Shown here: piece by piece, positions 53,234 to 62,886 of the stretch
Numbering within the stretch: position 1 is the stretch's first letter
How the letters are laid out: each line of letters starts with the position of its first letter
Assembly (NCBI GenBank): GCA_031271045.1
Contig: JAISWO010000063.1
Location: 1 to 64,000 of the forward strand
From: Tannerellaceae bacterium
Lineage (GTDB): Bacteria; Bacteroidota; Bacteroidia; Bacteroidales; Tannerellaceae
Reading direction: 5' to 3'
Length of the DNA: 64,000 nt
Program-made: the position numbers and the translations under genes
The notes under the pieces: generated by a model
The model's input: the letters and a program-made list of their open reading frames with translations, nothing else
The model's database searches: none
What the model was told of the DNA's origin: nothing

Positions 53234-55162
53234 TTACTGGACGGCGAATTTGATGACGGTGCTGTTGTTTTTCACCATGTAGACGCCACGGGGGAGGTAT
53301 TGCCGGATTTCGCAGGGGGCGGTCTCCGTCAAAGCTTGGCGGTGCAAGAGTTGGCCTTGCATATTGAAGAGCGAGACGTCGCTTCCCCGGTCGTTTTCCT
53401 TCAGCCCGAAGATGCGCAGGACGCCGCCTTCGTAACGAGCCTGCGGAGCCGGCGTGTTGATGAGGTCCGTACCTGTCGAGGGGTTCGAGGTGAAGTGGAT
53501 GACAAAGCGGTCGGTCTTGTCCGAAGGCGCAGAGGTGAAGGTGTAGGTCGGCTCGCGCAGCAGATCGGTCAAGGTCTGCGTCTTGGTGTCTTCCAGGAAG
53601 ACATGATAGACGGAGGCGAGGCTGTTCAGGCGGTCGGCCCGGAGCGTGACCTGCTGCGGCAGGAGGGCGGGCGCGAAATACATCGTCAGTTTCCCGGTGC
53701 CGGGCGGGACGACGGATACCGTCATGTCCTGCTCGTCGGCCGAGCGGGTGTAGATCTGGTTCACGCCGCCGGAGCGGTTGAATATCTTCACGGCATCGTA
53801 GCGATCGCCGGAGCTCAGGTGGGCGTCGGGACGGAAGACGATGCACAGACGGTCGTAGCCTTTGGTGACGTCGTCGGTCGTTTCGATCAAAAGTTCGTCG
53901 ACCACTTCGTCCGGGGCGCTGCGCAAAAAGGTGGAGGTGCCGTCGTGGATGCGCTTGGAGGCCGGGATTTTGAAGGTGCCCGTCCCATTCGAGCCGATGA
54001 TAAACATCTGCATCGGAGCCACAGTTGTATTTCCGGTGGTCGTAGATCCCACTTTCTGGGTCTTCAGATACGAGGGCGAGAAGGTGAACTGCTTCGTCTG
54101 ACTGTCGTATGAACCGGTTCCCTGGGAAAGGACATAGAATCCGTGCTTGATCGAGGCGCCTCCCCAGTCGGTTGTATTTCCTTCGGCAATGTCGCTCAGG
54201 TCCAAGGGGGTCATGTAGGGGTTGCCGAAATAGTTGAAGCCCTTCTCCAATTGGATGCTGATGTTTTGGGTCACTAATTTTTCTCCGCTGACAGCGTCCG
54301 GCTGATCTTTGACGTACTTGTTGTACGAGGGTTCGGCCACGGCGCGCGAGAAGTAGAACTTGGTCGTCGCCCTTTTGGAGTATTGCGCATCCGACCAGCG
54401 CGGGTCGAGCTCTGTCGCATAGTAATTCGGATCGGTGACGACGCCCATGCCGATGATGTATCCATATCCGGGCTTCAGGGAGGTGCGCGGGTCGACAATC
54501 AGGCGTCCGTCGTTGCCGAACAAACCCGTGGCCGTGGGGCGCGAAAGGAAATTGAAAAAGAAATAGTCGGCATACATATTTTCGAAGGGCGGCGTGAAGC
54601 CGGCTAATCCGCGGTTGTTATGGTTGGCGCCCAGCGCAAGGTTGACCTGGATACTGTTCACCCGGTTGGTCACGTTTCCTTTGACGAGCAGGTGCGCGTT
54701 GATGCTGGCCCTGTCGCCGGCCGTTGCTGCGTCCAGGATGAGGCGTCCGCGCTGTATGTTCAGCGTTTGTACGGTGGCAGCCTGCTCGGGGTGCATGGTG
54801 ACGAGCGAATCCGTCGCCGCCTGGTTGTTGATCCGCAGGGTAGCGGGGAAGTTAATGTATCTTGCCTTGTTGGCCGAACCTTTGATATGCTGCCCGGCTG
54901 TCCCGCGGAACTCAAAGGTGCCGGTGTTTTTGCTGTCAGTCTCCGTAAACACGTGGCCGGAGGTTACGTTGTTATTTATGTCGCCCGTCAGCACGGTTTT
55001 ACCCATCTGAAAGACTTCAGAGGCTTTCTCTGCCTGAAAATGCCCGTCGATAAAGAGGGAGTCCGCCACATAGAGCGTCCCCTGGTTGAGGAAGGTGATC
55101 TGGGCCTTCAACCCGGAGGCGACCCAGAGGCTCCATATTACTATGTAGAATATTCGGTTCAT
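53234..55162 (-). CDS. Secreted protein with a type IX secretion signal
   Basis: A 642-aa protein. The signal peptide is about 1-20 (ending SGLKA). The body is beta-rich with no known enzyme motif. The last 75 residues form a type A T9SS C-terminal domain (LRIFGLKENDRGSDVSLFN, then MQGQLLHRQ, then LPRGVYMVKNNSTVIKFAVQ), implying export and surface attachment or release by the type IX system. It is the last gene of the fimbrial operon, 21 bases after its neighbour, so it may be an adhesin acting with the fimbria (inference). Confidence 0.85.
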   Translation of the reverse strand: MNRIFYIVIWSLWVASGLKAQITFLNQGTLYVADSLFIDGHFQAEKASEVFQMGKTVLTGDINNNVTSGHVFTETDSKNTGTFEFRGTAGQHIKGSANKARYINFPATLRINNQAATDSLVTMHPEQAATVQTLNIQRGRLILDAATAGDRASINAHLLVKGNVTNRVNSIQVNLALGANHNNRGLAGFTPPFENMYADYFFFNFLSRPTATGLFGNDGRLIVDPRTSLKPGYGYIIGMGVVTDPNYYATELDPRWSDAQYSKRATTKFYFSRAVAEPSYNKYVKDQPDAVSGEKLVTQNISIQLEKGFNYFGNPYMTPLDLSDIAEGNTTDWGGASIKHGFYVLSQGTGSYDSQTKQFTFSPSYLKTQKVGSTTTGNTTVAPMQMFIIGSNGTGTFKIPASKRIHDGTSTFLRSAPDEVVDELLIETTDDVTKGYDRLCIVFRPDAHLSSGDRYDAVKIFNRSGGVNQIYTRSADEQDMTVSVVPPGTGKLTMYFAPALLPQQVTLRADRLNSLASVYHVFLEDTKTQTLTDLLREPTYTFTSAPSDKTDRFVIHFTSNPSTGTDLINTPAPQARYEGGVLRIFGLKENDRGSDVSLFNMQGQLLHRQALTETAPCEIRQYLPRGVYMVKNNSTVIKFAVQ

Positions 55163-55183
55163 AAAATGTACTCTCCTAAAAAT

Positions 55184-56596
55184 TTAAATAGCGTCGCTAT
55201 ATTGTGTCACATTAATATCAAGATGCAACGTACCGGCAGTGAGCCGGATCTTGCCTGAGCGGTTTTTGCCTGTTGTGTTGGGCGTTACTTTCATATTCAA
55301 TTCAAAGCATGAAGCGGGGAAATTCGCCGGCCCGCTTTCCGGATTTACATCCGCCAGGTTCAGCCATCCGGTAGACTCATCCGTCAACCGGGAGACCGAC
55401 CAACCGGAGTAGGTCGTATGTATTTTAAGCGAATAAAGGGTCTCGCCTGCCTTTTGTCCTTCCCACGAGCCGTCGGCATTGAAAAAGACCTTGGAGGCGC
55501 TTGCGCCCAGTTTGTATCGGTCGTTAAAGACCACAGTACTTATCCCCAGTTCGTTGGCGTCGATGGTGGATGAGAGCGATGGCTTGGGTACATCGGCGGC
55601 GGCTTCGACCGAAGCGTATCCGTCGCCCATGATCTTGGTGAGATGGATGCGGTAGCGATTATTGCGCAGGATGGGTAACAGCTGGCCGTCATTGCCGAGC
55701 ATATCGACGCGATAGTATTGCGAAGGGCGTCCTTCCTGCGATATTTTCAGGACGATCATAGTCGGCTGGTCCGAATCCTGGCCGTCTTCCGTGATATAGA
55801 TTTCCCTTTCCATAGCCGCGACGGAGCCGGTGCTATTGGGCGTGAATTTATATCCGAACGCGGCGTTAGGGCGGGCGTCTGCCGGCACGTGGGGCGTCCC
55901 GACAATGGCTCCTTCGCTGTTGAATCCGGGTGCTACGTAGCCTTTGTTTTTCGTATGGAGCAGATAAACGGAGTCGATCGTCATCCGGTTGTCCGTGATA
56001 CTGTTCAGAATGTCAATACGGGTTATGGCGCGTATCATCTTTATGTCGTCGGCCATCTGATCGGACGAGCGGAGGATATCCGATTCGCCATACATGGGGA
56101 AGGGTTCCATCTGCCTCCCGACAGGCTCGGTGACTTCGAATACAAACCGCTTCATGACATTTTCTTTCGTCACATTACCGGCGATGGAGTCTGCCAGCAG
56201 GCGTTCTTCCATTTCCCAGGTAAAGAGGTTCTGCACGTTGGCCAGGACCACTAAGCGCGAATCGACAAGGTCCAGCCGGAACTCCACCTTCTTTGTCTCG
56301 CCGTTGTCCTGCATAATGGCCGGGACGCGGATATGTTTGTAATAAAATTCCTTGCCCGTAGAATCTATCCGGAAGGCGAGCACGTCGACCGTGCGTATTT
56401 CATTCTCGTCGTTCTCGGAATATGCGTATGTGACGGGCAGATAGGTACCGGGGATGCGCATGGTCAGCACCACATTCTTATCCCTGGCCACCGGTACTGT
56501 CGGGGTTACAGGGAGAACCTGGTCTACTGTCCTTTCATCATCCACACAGGAAAAGAAAAGAACCGTAAGTAGTAGTATGATGGTTAGTTTATTCAT
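55184..56596 (-). CDS. Fimbrillin-like accessory lipoprotein with C-terminal BACON-like domain
   Basis: A 470-aa lipoprotein (Cys17, VLFFSC). The N-terminal half has the FimA/Mfa transthyretin-like pattern (VVLTMRIPGTYLPVTYAYSE, RTVDVLAFRIDSTGKEFYY, and a MYGESDILRSSDQM mid-region). After position about 345, a segment resembling a BACON or Ig-like domain follows (AGETLYSLKIHTTYSGWSVS, TGWLNLADVNPESG). Probably a fimbrial tip or accessory subunit. It lies 38 bases after the next upstream fimbrial gene. Confidence 0.75.
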   Translation of the reverse strand: MNKLTIILLLTVLFFSCVDDERTVDQVLPVTPTVPVARDKNVVLTMRIPGTYLPVTYAYSENDENEIRTVDVLAFRIDSTGKEFYYKHIRVPAIMQDNGETKKVEFRLDLVDSRLVVLANVQNLFTWEMEERLLADSIAGNVTKENVMKRFVFEVTEPVGRQMEPFPMYGESDILRSSDQMADDIKMIRAITRIDILNSITDNRMTIDSVYLLHTKNKGYVAPGFNSEGAIVGTPHVPADARPNAAFGYKFTPNSTGSVAAMEREIYITEDGQDSDQPTMIVLKISQEGRPSQYYRVDMLGNDGQLLPILRNNRYRIHLTKIMGDGYASVEAAADVPKPSLSSTIDANELGISTVVFNDRYKLGASASKVFFNADGSWEGQKAGETLYSLKIHTTYSGWSVSRLTDESTGWLNLADVNPESGPANFPASCFELNMKVTPNTTGKNRSGKIRLTAGTLHLDINVTQYSDAI

Positions 56597-56634
56597 TGAA
56601 ATTTGCTCACAACTTTATTGTTTTATCTGTTTAT

Positions 56635-58122
56635 TTATGGTTGTTGTATGTACACAACTTTTATTTGTTTTGTAAGTTTCACATTGCCTCCTTGATCCTT
56701 CAGCAGAAGATGGAAATATCCTACGGTGCCAACTGGCGGATAATTTGCATCTGGAACGACAAAAATATCACCATTATGAAAGCTGACGTGAAACCACGTA
56801 ACCGTGGGATCTCCCTCCAACACCCAGACAGGATTGGGGAAAGTTGTCTCAAAGTCGATATATTGGGAGCCATGAGGATAATTCACTTCTGCTACGGAAG
56901 GTGATACCTTGAACGTATAGGAAGTGTTATCAATCACTACCTGCTGATCCGTATTATTCCATGCTATAAATATGCTGGACAATTGCGAGGAGAGACTCTC
57001 CGAAGCTTTTTGCGGCGTAGCAAATCCTGCGCCGTTTGCTGCGGTTATCGTCATTTGGTAATGATGATTCCGGATAAGGGGGTGATAGCTATCTCCTGCG
57101 CCTACCATACCGCTCTCGCCTGTACTGGTATCCTGACCGGGAGGGGTGTCCCACCAGTTGGGGTTGTCGTAATCAGGGGCTTCAGGCAGTTTGAGCATAT
57201 CGGCAAAGTTCACGCGATAGTATGTCGTTGTACTCGAACCATTATACCGTCCACCTAAGACCAGGAAGGTTGCATCCATAAAATTCTGGGTTCCCTTTTC
57301 TTCCGTTTCGTAGAGATAGATCTCCCGCACGGATTTTCCGCCTGTCACCGTGTATTTGCTCCTGCTCACCGTCTCGTCGAGGGGAACAAGCCCCAGATTG
57401 GCGGGCAAGGAGGGTGCTGTAAATCGTTCCTGACCCTGAGCGCCGTTCCAGAAGGTGAGATCGGGTGCAATGCGTCCGCGCGTGGGACGGTTGTAGACAT
57501 AAATTTCTTTCAATTCGAAGGGTACGCCGACGTTTACCTCGACATCTACTCTCACAAGGCTGCGGAACAGTTTTATCGTAGCACCGGTATTTAATTGCGT
57601 AAGTGTCTTTGAACCTTCGGTTTTTCCCCACATGTGGAGCTTGCGGTAGTCGGCGCCTGAGTTCCATACGCCGGAACTTACACTCACTATCTCGGGCAGG
57701 ATGTCGCTCTTGAGTTTGCCGGTAGGGTCGCCATTGGCCTGTATATATGCAGCCACTTCACTCTTGGCATTGGCAAAAATCTCGAACTGGTAATAGTCAT
57801 TGTCTCTCGGCAAGGTAATCTGAAACTCTTTCTTGTCATCCGATACACTCGTTATCAGCGACCGGTCTACGGAGATGTGTTGATAAAGCCGTGCCTCGCC
57901 ATTCTTATATTTGAATACCAGTACGTCCAAATCTTCAACAACGCTTTCATCGCTTTCCGACAGTGCGCGTGTAGCTGCCCGGCTTGCATCCTTGATGTAA
58001 AGGGTTATTGTTTCCGTCTCGGGAGATGGAGGAGGAACTGGAACCGGTACTTCTTCCTGGACGCATCCTGCCCCAAGCAAAATGCACACACAGAATAATA
58101 TATAATGAAAAATACGAGACAT
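56635..58122 (-). CDS. Fimbrial accessory (Mfa3/FimC-like) lipoprotein
   Basis: A 495-aa lipoprotein (Cys20, LLGAGC) followed by a Pro/Val-rich spacer. The beta-sandwich body follows the fimbrillin pattern (ETITLYIKDASRA, VEDLDVLVFKYKNGE, LFRSLVRVDVEVNVGV) and contains a position with Arg after SRAATRA that could be a protease maturation site. The C-terminal part again looks Ig-like (VSPSVAEVNYPHGSQYIDFE). It probably sits at the fimbrial tip. The Mfa2-type gene lies 25 bases upstream. Confidence 0.75.
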   Translation of the reverse strand: MSRIFHYILFCVCILLGAGCVQEEVPVPVPPPSPETETITLYIKDASRAATRALSESDESVVEDLDVLVFKYKNGEARLYQHISVDRSLITSVSDDKKEFQITLPRDNDYYQFEIFANAKSEVAAYIQANGDPTGKLKSDILPEIVSVSSGVWNSGADYRKLHMWGKTEGSKTLTQLNTGATIKLFRSLVRVDVEVNVGVPFELKEIYVYNRPTRGRIAPDLTFWNGAQGQERFTAPSLPANLGLVPLDETVSRSKYTVTGGKSVREIYLYETEEKGTQNFMDATFLVLGGRYNGSSTTTYYRVNFADMLKLPEAPDYDNPNWWDTPPGQDTSTGESGMVGAGDSYHPLIRNHHYQMTITAANGAGFATPQKASESLSSQLSSIFIAWNNTDQQVVIDNTSYTFKVSPSVAEVNYPHGSQYIDFETTFPNPVWVLEGDPTVTWFHVSFHNGDIFVVPDANYPPVGTVGYFHLLLKDQGGNVKLTKQIKVVYIQQP

Positions 58123-58147
58123 AGATTTGTTTTTTTTTTGGTGGGTT

Positions 58148-59143
58148 TTAAACCAGTGGAACAGGTTGCCTTATCAGCCTCCATCCATTTATATAAATGT
58201 AGACAACAAGGGTTGATTCCTGACTTAATTCGTACGTAATATCAAACTCATACGTCGTTGCAAAATTGATTTTCGCTCCCAGTTGATTGGCTTCTTTGAC
58301 CAAAGAGACCAGGCCGTCTTCCAAGACAACCGTCTTTGTTTGCTCGTTTACCAGGCGCAAGAAGGGCTGAGGCTCTTCCTCTGCACGTGAGCGGGGTTTG
58401 CGTTCTTCCGTCAGGCGTAATACAGTCAGGGAGGATTTCAGGTCTTTCAGTCCTTCGCTTTCTTTGTTATCCTCAACCCGGCAGGGCTGGGTGTAGGTGA
58501 ATTTCTCGCAAAAAGCAAAATCGTTGTTAAGCGTATAGATGCCGTTATCGTCTTCAATATTTATTTTATAATCATGCTTTCCTGCAAGGGTAGCATCCAT
58601 ACCGACGACCGTTACATTGACCCGGTAAGTATCCTTTATCAGATTCAAGTGAATACGCTGGGACTTCGGTCCCTGAATCGTGAAAAGGTCTTCCGTATGT
58701 GTTGCAAAAAACAGGGGCTTGAGTTCTTCCGTGACCTCCCGATTGTTGTTTATTGATTGCAAAAGGACTCGAAGGTCGTCGAACTTGGTTTTACCCGGCA
58801 CAAGACCGGCCGACAAAGCGTACTGATCTTTCAAATTGCCCCAGGCAACAAACCGGTAAAGTCCTGTCTTCAAACCGCCGATTGTCATCACATAGTCCGG
58901 GCTTATCCGGGGTGCTTCGTCTACAATTTCTTTGACAAACAGCCCGTCTTCATTGAAAACAAACAGGTTCAACCGTGTAATGTCTTCAGGGTTGATCCCT
59001 CCTTTTTGAGATAGGGTTAAATCGTAGTCAAAGTAGATCTGCTTATCGGTCATACAACCCGATAAATCGTCCTGGATGCAGGATTGCATAGCAACCGCCG
59101 CCAGTAACAACAGACAGACATAGATGTGATGTATTTGTTTCAT
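58148..59143 (-). CDS. FimB/Mfa2-family fimbrial anchor lipoprotein
   Basis: A 331-aa lipoprotein (Cys22, VAMQSC) of the Mfa2 family. Conserved landmarks include CMTDKQIYFDYDLTLSQKGG, ITRLNLFVFNEDGLF and GLKTGLYRFVAWGN. In P. gingivalis, Mfa2 anchors the fimbria at the cell surface and limits its length. It follows the major fimbrillin gene after 100 bases that contain a strong hairpin, so its expression is likely lower than that of the shaft subunit. Confidence 0.9.
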   Translation of the reverse strand: MKQIHHIYVCLLLLAAVAMQSCIQDDLSGCMTDKQIYFDYDLTLSQKGGINPEDITRLNLFVFNEDGLFVKEIVDEAPRISPDYVMTIGGLKTGLYRFVAWGNLKDQYALSAGLVPGKTKFDDLRVLLQSINNNREVTEELKPLFFATHTEDLFTIQGPKSQRIHLNLIKDTYRVNVTVVGMDATLAGKHDYKINIEDDNGIYTLNNDFAFCEKFTYTQPCRVEDNKESEGLKDLKSSLTVLRLTEERKPRSRAEEEPQPFLRLVNEQTKTVVLEDGLVSLVKEANQLGAKINFATTYEFDITYELSQESTLVVYIYINGWRLIRQPVPLV

Positions 59144-59188
59144 TATTCTTTTATTCAGCTTTTTATCCTTTTTGCAAATGTGTAAAGT

Positions 59189-59224
59189 ACAAAGAAAGGC
59201 AAGGCAGCCCCTGCCTTTCTTTGT
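59189..59224 (-). terminator. Strong hairpin between fimbrillin and anchor genes
   Basis: ACAAAGAAAGGCA pairs with TGCCTTTCTTTGT, 13 perfect base pairs around a 10-nt loop, 20 bases beyond the fimbrillin stop codon. It lacks a clean T tract downstream on the minus strand. It may act as an attenuator or as an RNA 3' stabiliser giving more shaft than anchor. Confidence 0.65.
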
Positions 59225-59243
59225 TTGAGAGTATCAAGTGTCC

Positions 59244-60665
59244 TTATTCAAGAACGACGGGTTGAGGAATCAGATTCCACTTCTTAACTTCTATGTTCAC
59301 CTTGAGGGCAGCTTCACCACCTTTTTGGCCGGTGGGGTTATCTACTTTGTGATCAGCATCGCCCAAGCGGTTAACTTTCTCGATCGTCAATTTGTAGTAA
59401 TCATTCCTAAGCACGTTGTATGTCTTCTGTGCAGCCGGTGCGTTAGGATTCGGATCCAGGAATACGTTGTAGAAGCAAGTACAGTCCTTATAGTGTATGT
59501 ATGTGCGGCTGGAAGCGGTGCTGTAAAGATCTGCTTGTGTTTTATTCTGGAAGTAATAGAAGACACCTCCATCATGGCCAAAAACATAAAGATCGGTAAT
59601 AGTATTCGATGAGTTTGCAGTCGCCGCAGGCGCAGCATCACCGGCAGTATACGTATGGGTGTACTCAGGTGTAAACTTAGCCTTTACTAAGGCGAAGGTT
59701 ATTTCTCCTTCCAAATGATTTACACTCGTGTTTTCGAGTACATACAGCGGTTTGAGGTTTGTAAGAGTAGCGGCGTCGGTGTTATTTGATACACTTACAA
59801 AGCCATTGGTAAGCAAAGCTTCGGTGGCCGGCCAAGACGACGTTGTAAAATCACTAAACGCATTGGTAAAATCAGCCGCATAAGGAATAGCCTCTCCTGA
59901 AGCAGCGGAGTAGTTGGGATCTTGATATTTACCACTCACAAGTTGCGGGAGCGGGAAGAATTTCGTGTTTATTTGTCCCATAGCAAATGTAAGCGCTGCA
60001 CCTATCTCTGCGCCGTTAACTGTTCTCGCACTATTTGTGTTAGCTTCAAAGGCCGCGTTTGTCTGGGCCGTTACCTTGGCGACGAAACGTTTCACTGCTA
60101 CGCTTACTTCATTCGTTTGTCCTTGTTTAACTTCATAGGGTGTGGCGATTGCGTCGCTGAACATCGCAAACCCTGTGGCAGGAGTATAAAGCTTAGCCAG
60201 CTTTGCTGTGTCGCTCAACGCGATGATAGCAGCATTCACGCCATTGTCGGCAATAAGATCATGAATATTCTCCGTACCTGTGGGCAAATTCACCCCTACA
60301 TAGATCCTCTTATTACCAACCGGAACGGCATTGATGGTAACGTTATATTTACCTTGATCCTTTAGAGCGACGTCAATTCCTCCGGCTCCGGTAGTTTCAA
60401 ATAGGGTATCTACTTCGGCTTTCGTACCGGTAGTACCGAAAACAAATACGCTCACGGTCTTTACTTCAACTTCAGCGGCAGTAGCATTGTCATCACCATT
60501 GGCACGAGTTGTTGTTCCTTCATTGTTAATTGCGATTGTCAGACTAGCGCGTTCAATTGTGGGCTGTACATCGGGAGCGATTTCCTCATTGGTACAAGCG
60601 GTCATACTGATTGCAACAGCGGTGGTTGCAGCAAAAAATTTAATCATTTGTTTCATTTTATTCAT
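59244..60665 (-). CDS. mfa1: Mfa1-type major fimbrial subunit
   Basis: A 473-aa fimbrillin precursor. The lipobox Cys is at 24 (ISMTAC). Residues 30-60 contain ERASLTIAINNEGTTTRANG, where cleavage after Arg would mature the subunit, as R-gingipain does in P. gingivalis. Two beta-sandwich domains follow, and the C-terminal strand reads IEVKKWNLIPQPVVLE, the donor strand for polymerisation. The Ala/Thr-rich composition fits an abundant surface protein. A second start at 60656 is possible. The gene is preceded by the DUF3868 gene and followed by a strong hairpin. Confidence 0.9.
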   Translation of the reverse strand: MNKMKQMIKFFAATTAVAISMTACTNEEIAPDVQPTIERASLTIAINNEGTTTRANGDDNATAAEVEVKTVSVFVFGTTGTKAEVDTLFETTGAGGIDVALKDQGKYNVTINAVPVGNKRIYVGVNLPTGTENIHDLIADNGVNAAIIALSDTAKLAKLYTPATGFAMFSDAIATPYEVKQGQTNEVSVAVKRFVAKVTAQTNAAFEANTNSARTVNGAEIGAALTFAMGQINTKFFPLPQLVSGKYQDPNYSAASGEAIPYAADFTNAFSDFTTSSWPATEALLTNGFVSVSNNTDAATLTNLKPLYVLENTSVNHLEGEITFALVKAKFTPEYTHTYTAGDAAPAATANSSNTITDLYVFGHDGGVFYYFQNKTQADLYSTASSRTYIHYKDCTCFYNVFLDPNPNAPAAQKTYNVLRNDYYKLTIEKVNRLGDADHKVDNPTGQKGGEAALKVNIEVKKWNLIPQPVVLE

Positions 60666-60712
60666 TTTTTAAATACAACAATAGAATTATTATTTTATAT
60701 ATATGTTAGTTA

Positions 60713-62212
60713 TCAATTTGTCAGAAGCTTGTCTGCTTCTTCTTTTTTCTTCAGTTCTGCCAGATTCTTCTGCGCAACTTCCAGTTTGTCTTCAGCGGCA
60801 CGCCGGAATAAGTTCTTGGCCCTCTCGTAGTTGTTCTGCATCACGCTCAATACGCCCAGATTGTTGTAATAGGCCGGCGTATTTTTCTTTGCCTTTTGCA
60901 GGTAACGTTCTGCTTTTGCCGTGTCCTTCGCCAATAAGGCCGATGCGGCTGCATTCAGGTTGGCCACCGGATCGTTGGGAAATATGCGTACGGCTGTTTC
61001 AAATACCGACAGAAATTCCTTGCTCCCTTCCTGATAGGTATTGGCCACCAGGAACATCTCATTCAGGCTCAGTTGCTGCGGATGTTCTTTGATGACCTGC
61101 TTGGCCTCTTCGACATTGAATCCGCGAACGGTATATTCTATCCGGCTCACCACGCGACGCAGTTTCGGATAATATTCGTGCAACAAGTACTGATATACGG
61201 CGCCTTCTTCCAAGGCTTTGAGGCGGTCTTTGCGCGCTTCGCCGAATGAAGTCCGGATGATCGACAGAATGGCTCCTTTCGGTTCGATATACGAGTTTTG
61301 CACCATCCGGGCCAGGCCGTCCCAGTCTTCACCTCCATTGCCGATGCGATATAGATAAGGGGAAATATCGCTTTGTCTGGAGAGATAGTTCCTCAACGCT
61401 TCCGCACGGCCGCGGGAGAGTTGGCTGTTCATTTGTAAATTCCCCTCGGGAGAGGCGAAACCGGTGATCGTTACACCGGTCACCTGCAGGTTGGCATCGT
61501 TGCGAAGTTCTTTGATGATAGCTTCTATCTTCGCCAATTCCCGAGGGTTATTACCAAAAAAGGGATTAATTTCTATTTGTGCTACTTGAAAATCAAGGAA
61601 AACATCATTTGATTCGCTGCGTGATTTGACAGCTTCAGCATCCGGACGGATGTAGGCTACGCTGGGCATTGGCTGGTAGGCTTGTATTCCTTCCAGAACA
61701 ATCCGGTCGGCCACTTTTTCCGATACAACTCGTGGCTCAAAGCCCGTGCAACCACACAAATCGGAAATAATTTCCATGCGCGCTTCTCGCATCCAGTTTT
61801 CAAACCCGACGGTTTGCCGGTACTGAAAGACTCCACGGTTGGCCTGATTGAGCTCAATCACATCGTAATAGTCGTTCTTCAACCGGCGTTTTTTCCGGTT
61901 AAGCTCCATATCTCGAAGGAAAGCTTGGTGCCGTTGAGGGCCATTGATCAGGACGTTTTTCATCTTCAGCGATTTGCCTTGCGGGCCGATAAGTACCGGA
62001 GTCAACAGCAGGGAACGTGCCGTTCCGATCTCCAACTCGCTCAGGTCCATGTCCAGTGTTAATTGCACTGAGTCGTCCACCTGACGGAGCTGCTGTATTT
62101 TTATGGGTATCTGTTCTTCGAAAATGTGTTGCGCAGCAAGCGGCATCACCCACATTCCCAACAGAATCCATACGTATATTTTAGTTATTATATTTTTCAT
62201 CTCCAACTTCAT
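60713..62212 (-). CDS. DUF3868 protein with OmpA-like and TPR regions
   Basis: A 499-aa protein with a signal peptide of about 27 residues. The N-terminal part matches DUF3868 (QIPIKIQQLRQVDDSVQLTL and MDLSELEIGTARSLLLTP). The centre has an OmpA-like peptidoglycan-binding fold (VTITGFASPEGNLQMNSQLS, GRAEALRNYL). The C-terminus has TPR-like helices (FETAVRIFPNDPVANLNAAA, YYNNLGVLSVMQNNYERAKN). DUF3868 genes typically accompany DUF3575 genes at Mfa fimbrial loci. It overlaps the DUF3575 gene by four bases. Confidence 0.88.
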   Translation of the reverse strand: MKLEMKNIITKIYVWILLGMWVMPLAAQHIFEEQIPIKIQQLRQVDDSVQLTLDMDLSELEIGTARSLLLTPVLIGPQGKSLKMKNVLINGPQRHQAFLRDMELNRKKRRLKNDYYDVIELNQANRGVFQYRQTVGFENWMREARMEIISDLCGCTGFEPRVVSEKVADRIVLEGIQAYQPMPSVAYIRPDAEAVKSRSESNDVFLDFQVAQIEINPFFGNNPRELAKIEAIIKELRNDANLQVTGVTITGFASPEGNLQMNSQLSRGRAEALRNYLSRQSDISPYLYRIGNGGEDWDGLARMVQNSYIEPKGAILSIIRTSFGEARKDRLKALEEGAVYQYLLHEYYPKLRRVVSRIEYTVRGFNVEEAKQVIKEHPQQLSLNEMFLVANTYQEGSKEFLSVFETAVRIFPNDPVANLNAAASALLAKDTAKAERYLQKAKKNTPAYYNNLGVLSVMQNNYERAKNLFRRAAEDKLEVAQKNLAELKKKEEADKLLTN

Positions 62213-62829
62213 TTTACTATATAAATGAGACTTATGCCTGCTTTCGTAGGACCTATATAATCCCGGGTCAGATCATCTATTTTAGTTGCACATTCTTCGC
62301 AAGGATACTGTGCATGGGAAAGGGAAGCGTATCCGAATCCGACCGTTGCTTCCAGGCTCCAACGCGGGCTTAGTATCCACTGATAACCGTAAGAAAGCCC
62401 TACTCCGTAAAGGTTCCCATGATAACGATAATCCTGCAGTCCGAGCCAGGGTATGCCCCCTACATTGTATTCGCCGATATGTGTATGTAACCCCATAAAA
62501 TGACCGCTGAATTTTTCGCACAACCAGTAGCGCACTTCCGGCTGAATCAGCCAATGTTTTACTTTTTGGTTACCGCCAAATTCCCAGGGGTTGTAGCTCA
62601 CCGGCAAGTCTAATGTCCACTTTTGCCCCAAGCTCACTTCCAATCCCAGACTCATTGTCGTTGTTACGTCATATAATATGTTTGATTTCGCTCCTATTCG
62701 TTGTGCAACAACACACGGCAAACATGTCATAAGCAAGAGAAATACCAAAATGCACAATCTCTCATTGGTTTCGTCTTTCAGTTGGGAAAGTCTTCTCTTC
62801 TTATTTGATTTTTTATCTGTCATATTCAT
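62209..62829 (-). CDS. DUF3575 outer membrane protein of the fimbrial operon
   Basis: A 206-aa protein with an uncleaved or late signal segment (LCILVFLLLMTCLPCVVAQR) after a basic N-terminus. The remainder is a small beta-barrel-like OMP: IGAKSNILYDVTTTMSLGLE and SLGQKWTLDLPVSYNPW are landmarks of DUF3575. First gene of the operon. The basic 20-residue tail before the hydrophobic part suggests that the true start could be a later Met-like codon, but no ATG is available. Confidence 0.88.
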   Translation of the reverse strand: MNMTDKKSNKKRRLSQLKDETNERLCILVFLLLMTCLPCVVAQRIGAKSNILYDVTTTMSLGLEVSLGQKWTLDLPVSYNPWEFGGNQKVKHWLIQPEVRYWLCEKFSGHFMGLHTHIGEYNVGGIPWLGLQDYRYHGNLYGVGLSYGYQWILSPRWSLEATVGFGYASLSHAQYPCEECATKIDDLTRDYIGPTKAGISLIYIVK

Positions 62830-62878
62830 TCTTCATTCAATAAAAGTCGTTTTAAATAAAAGCGATTTGTTTTCTTTG

Positions 62879-62886
62879 CAAAAGTA
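62879..62886 (-). promoter_or_regulatory. -7 element for the fimbrial operon
   Basis: The minus strand reads TACTTTTG, matching TAnnTTTG, about 50 bases before the first start codon. No -33 TTTG is present at the usual spacing. No invertible repeat pair is seen around it. Confidence 0.5.
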
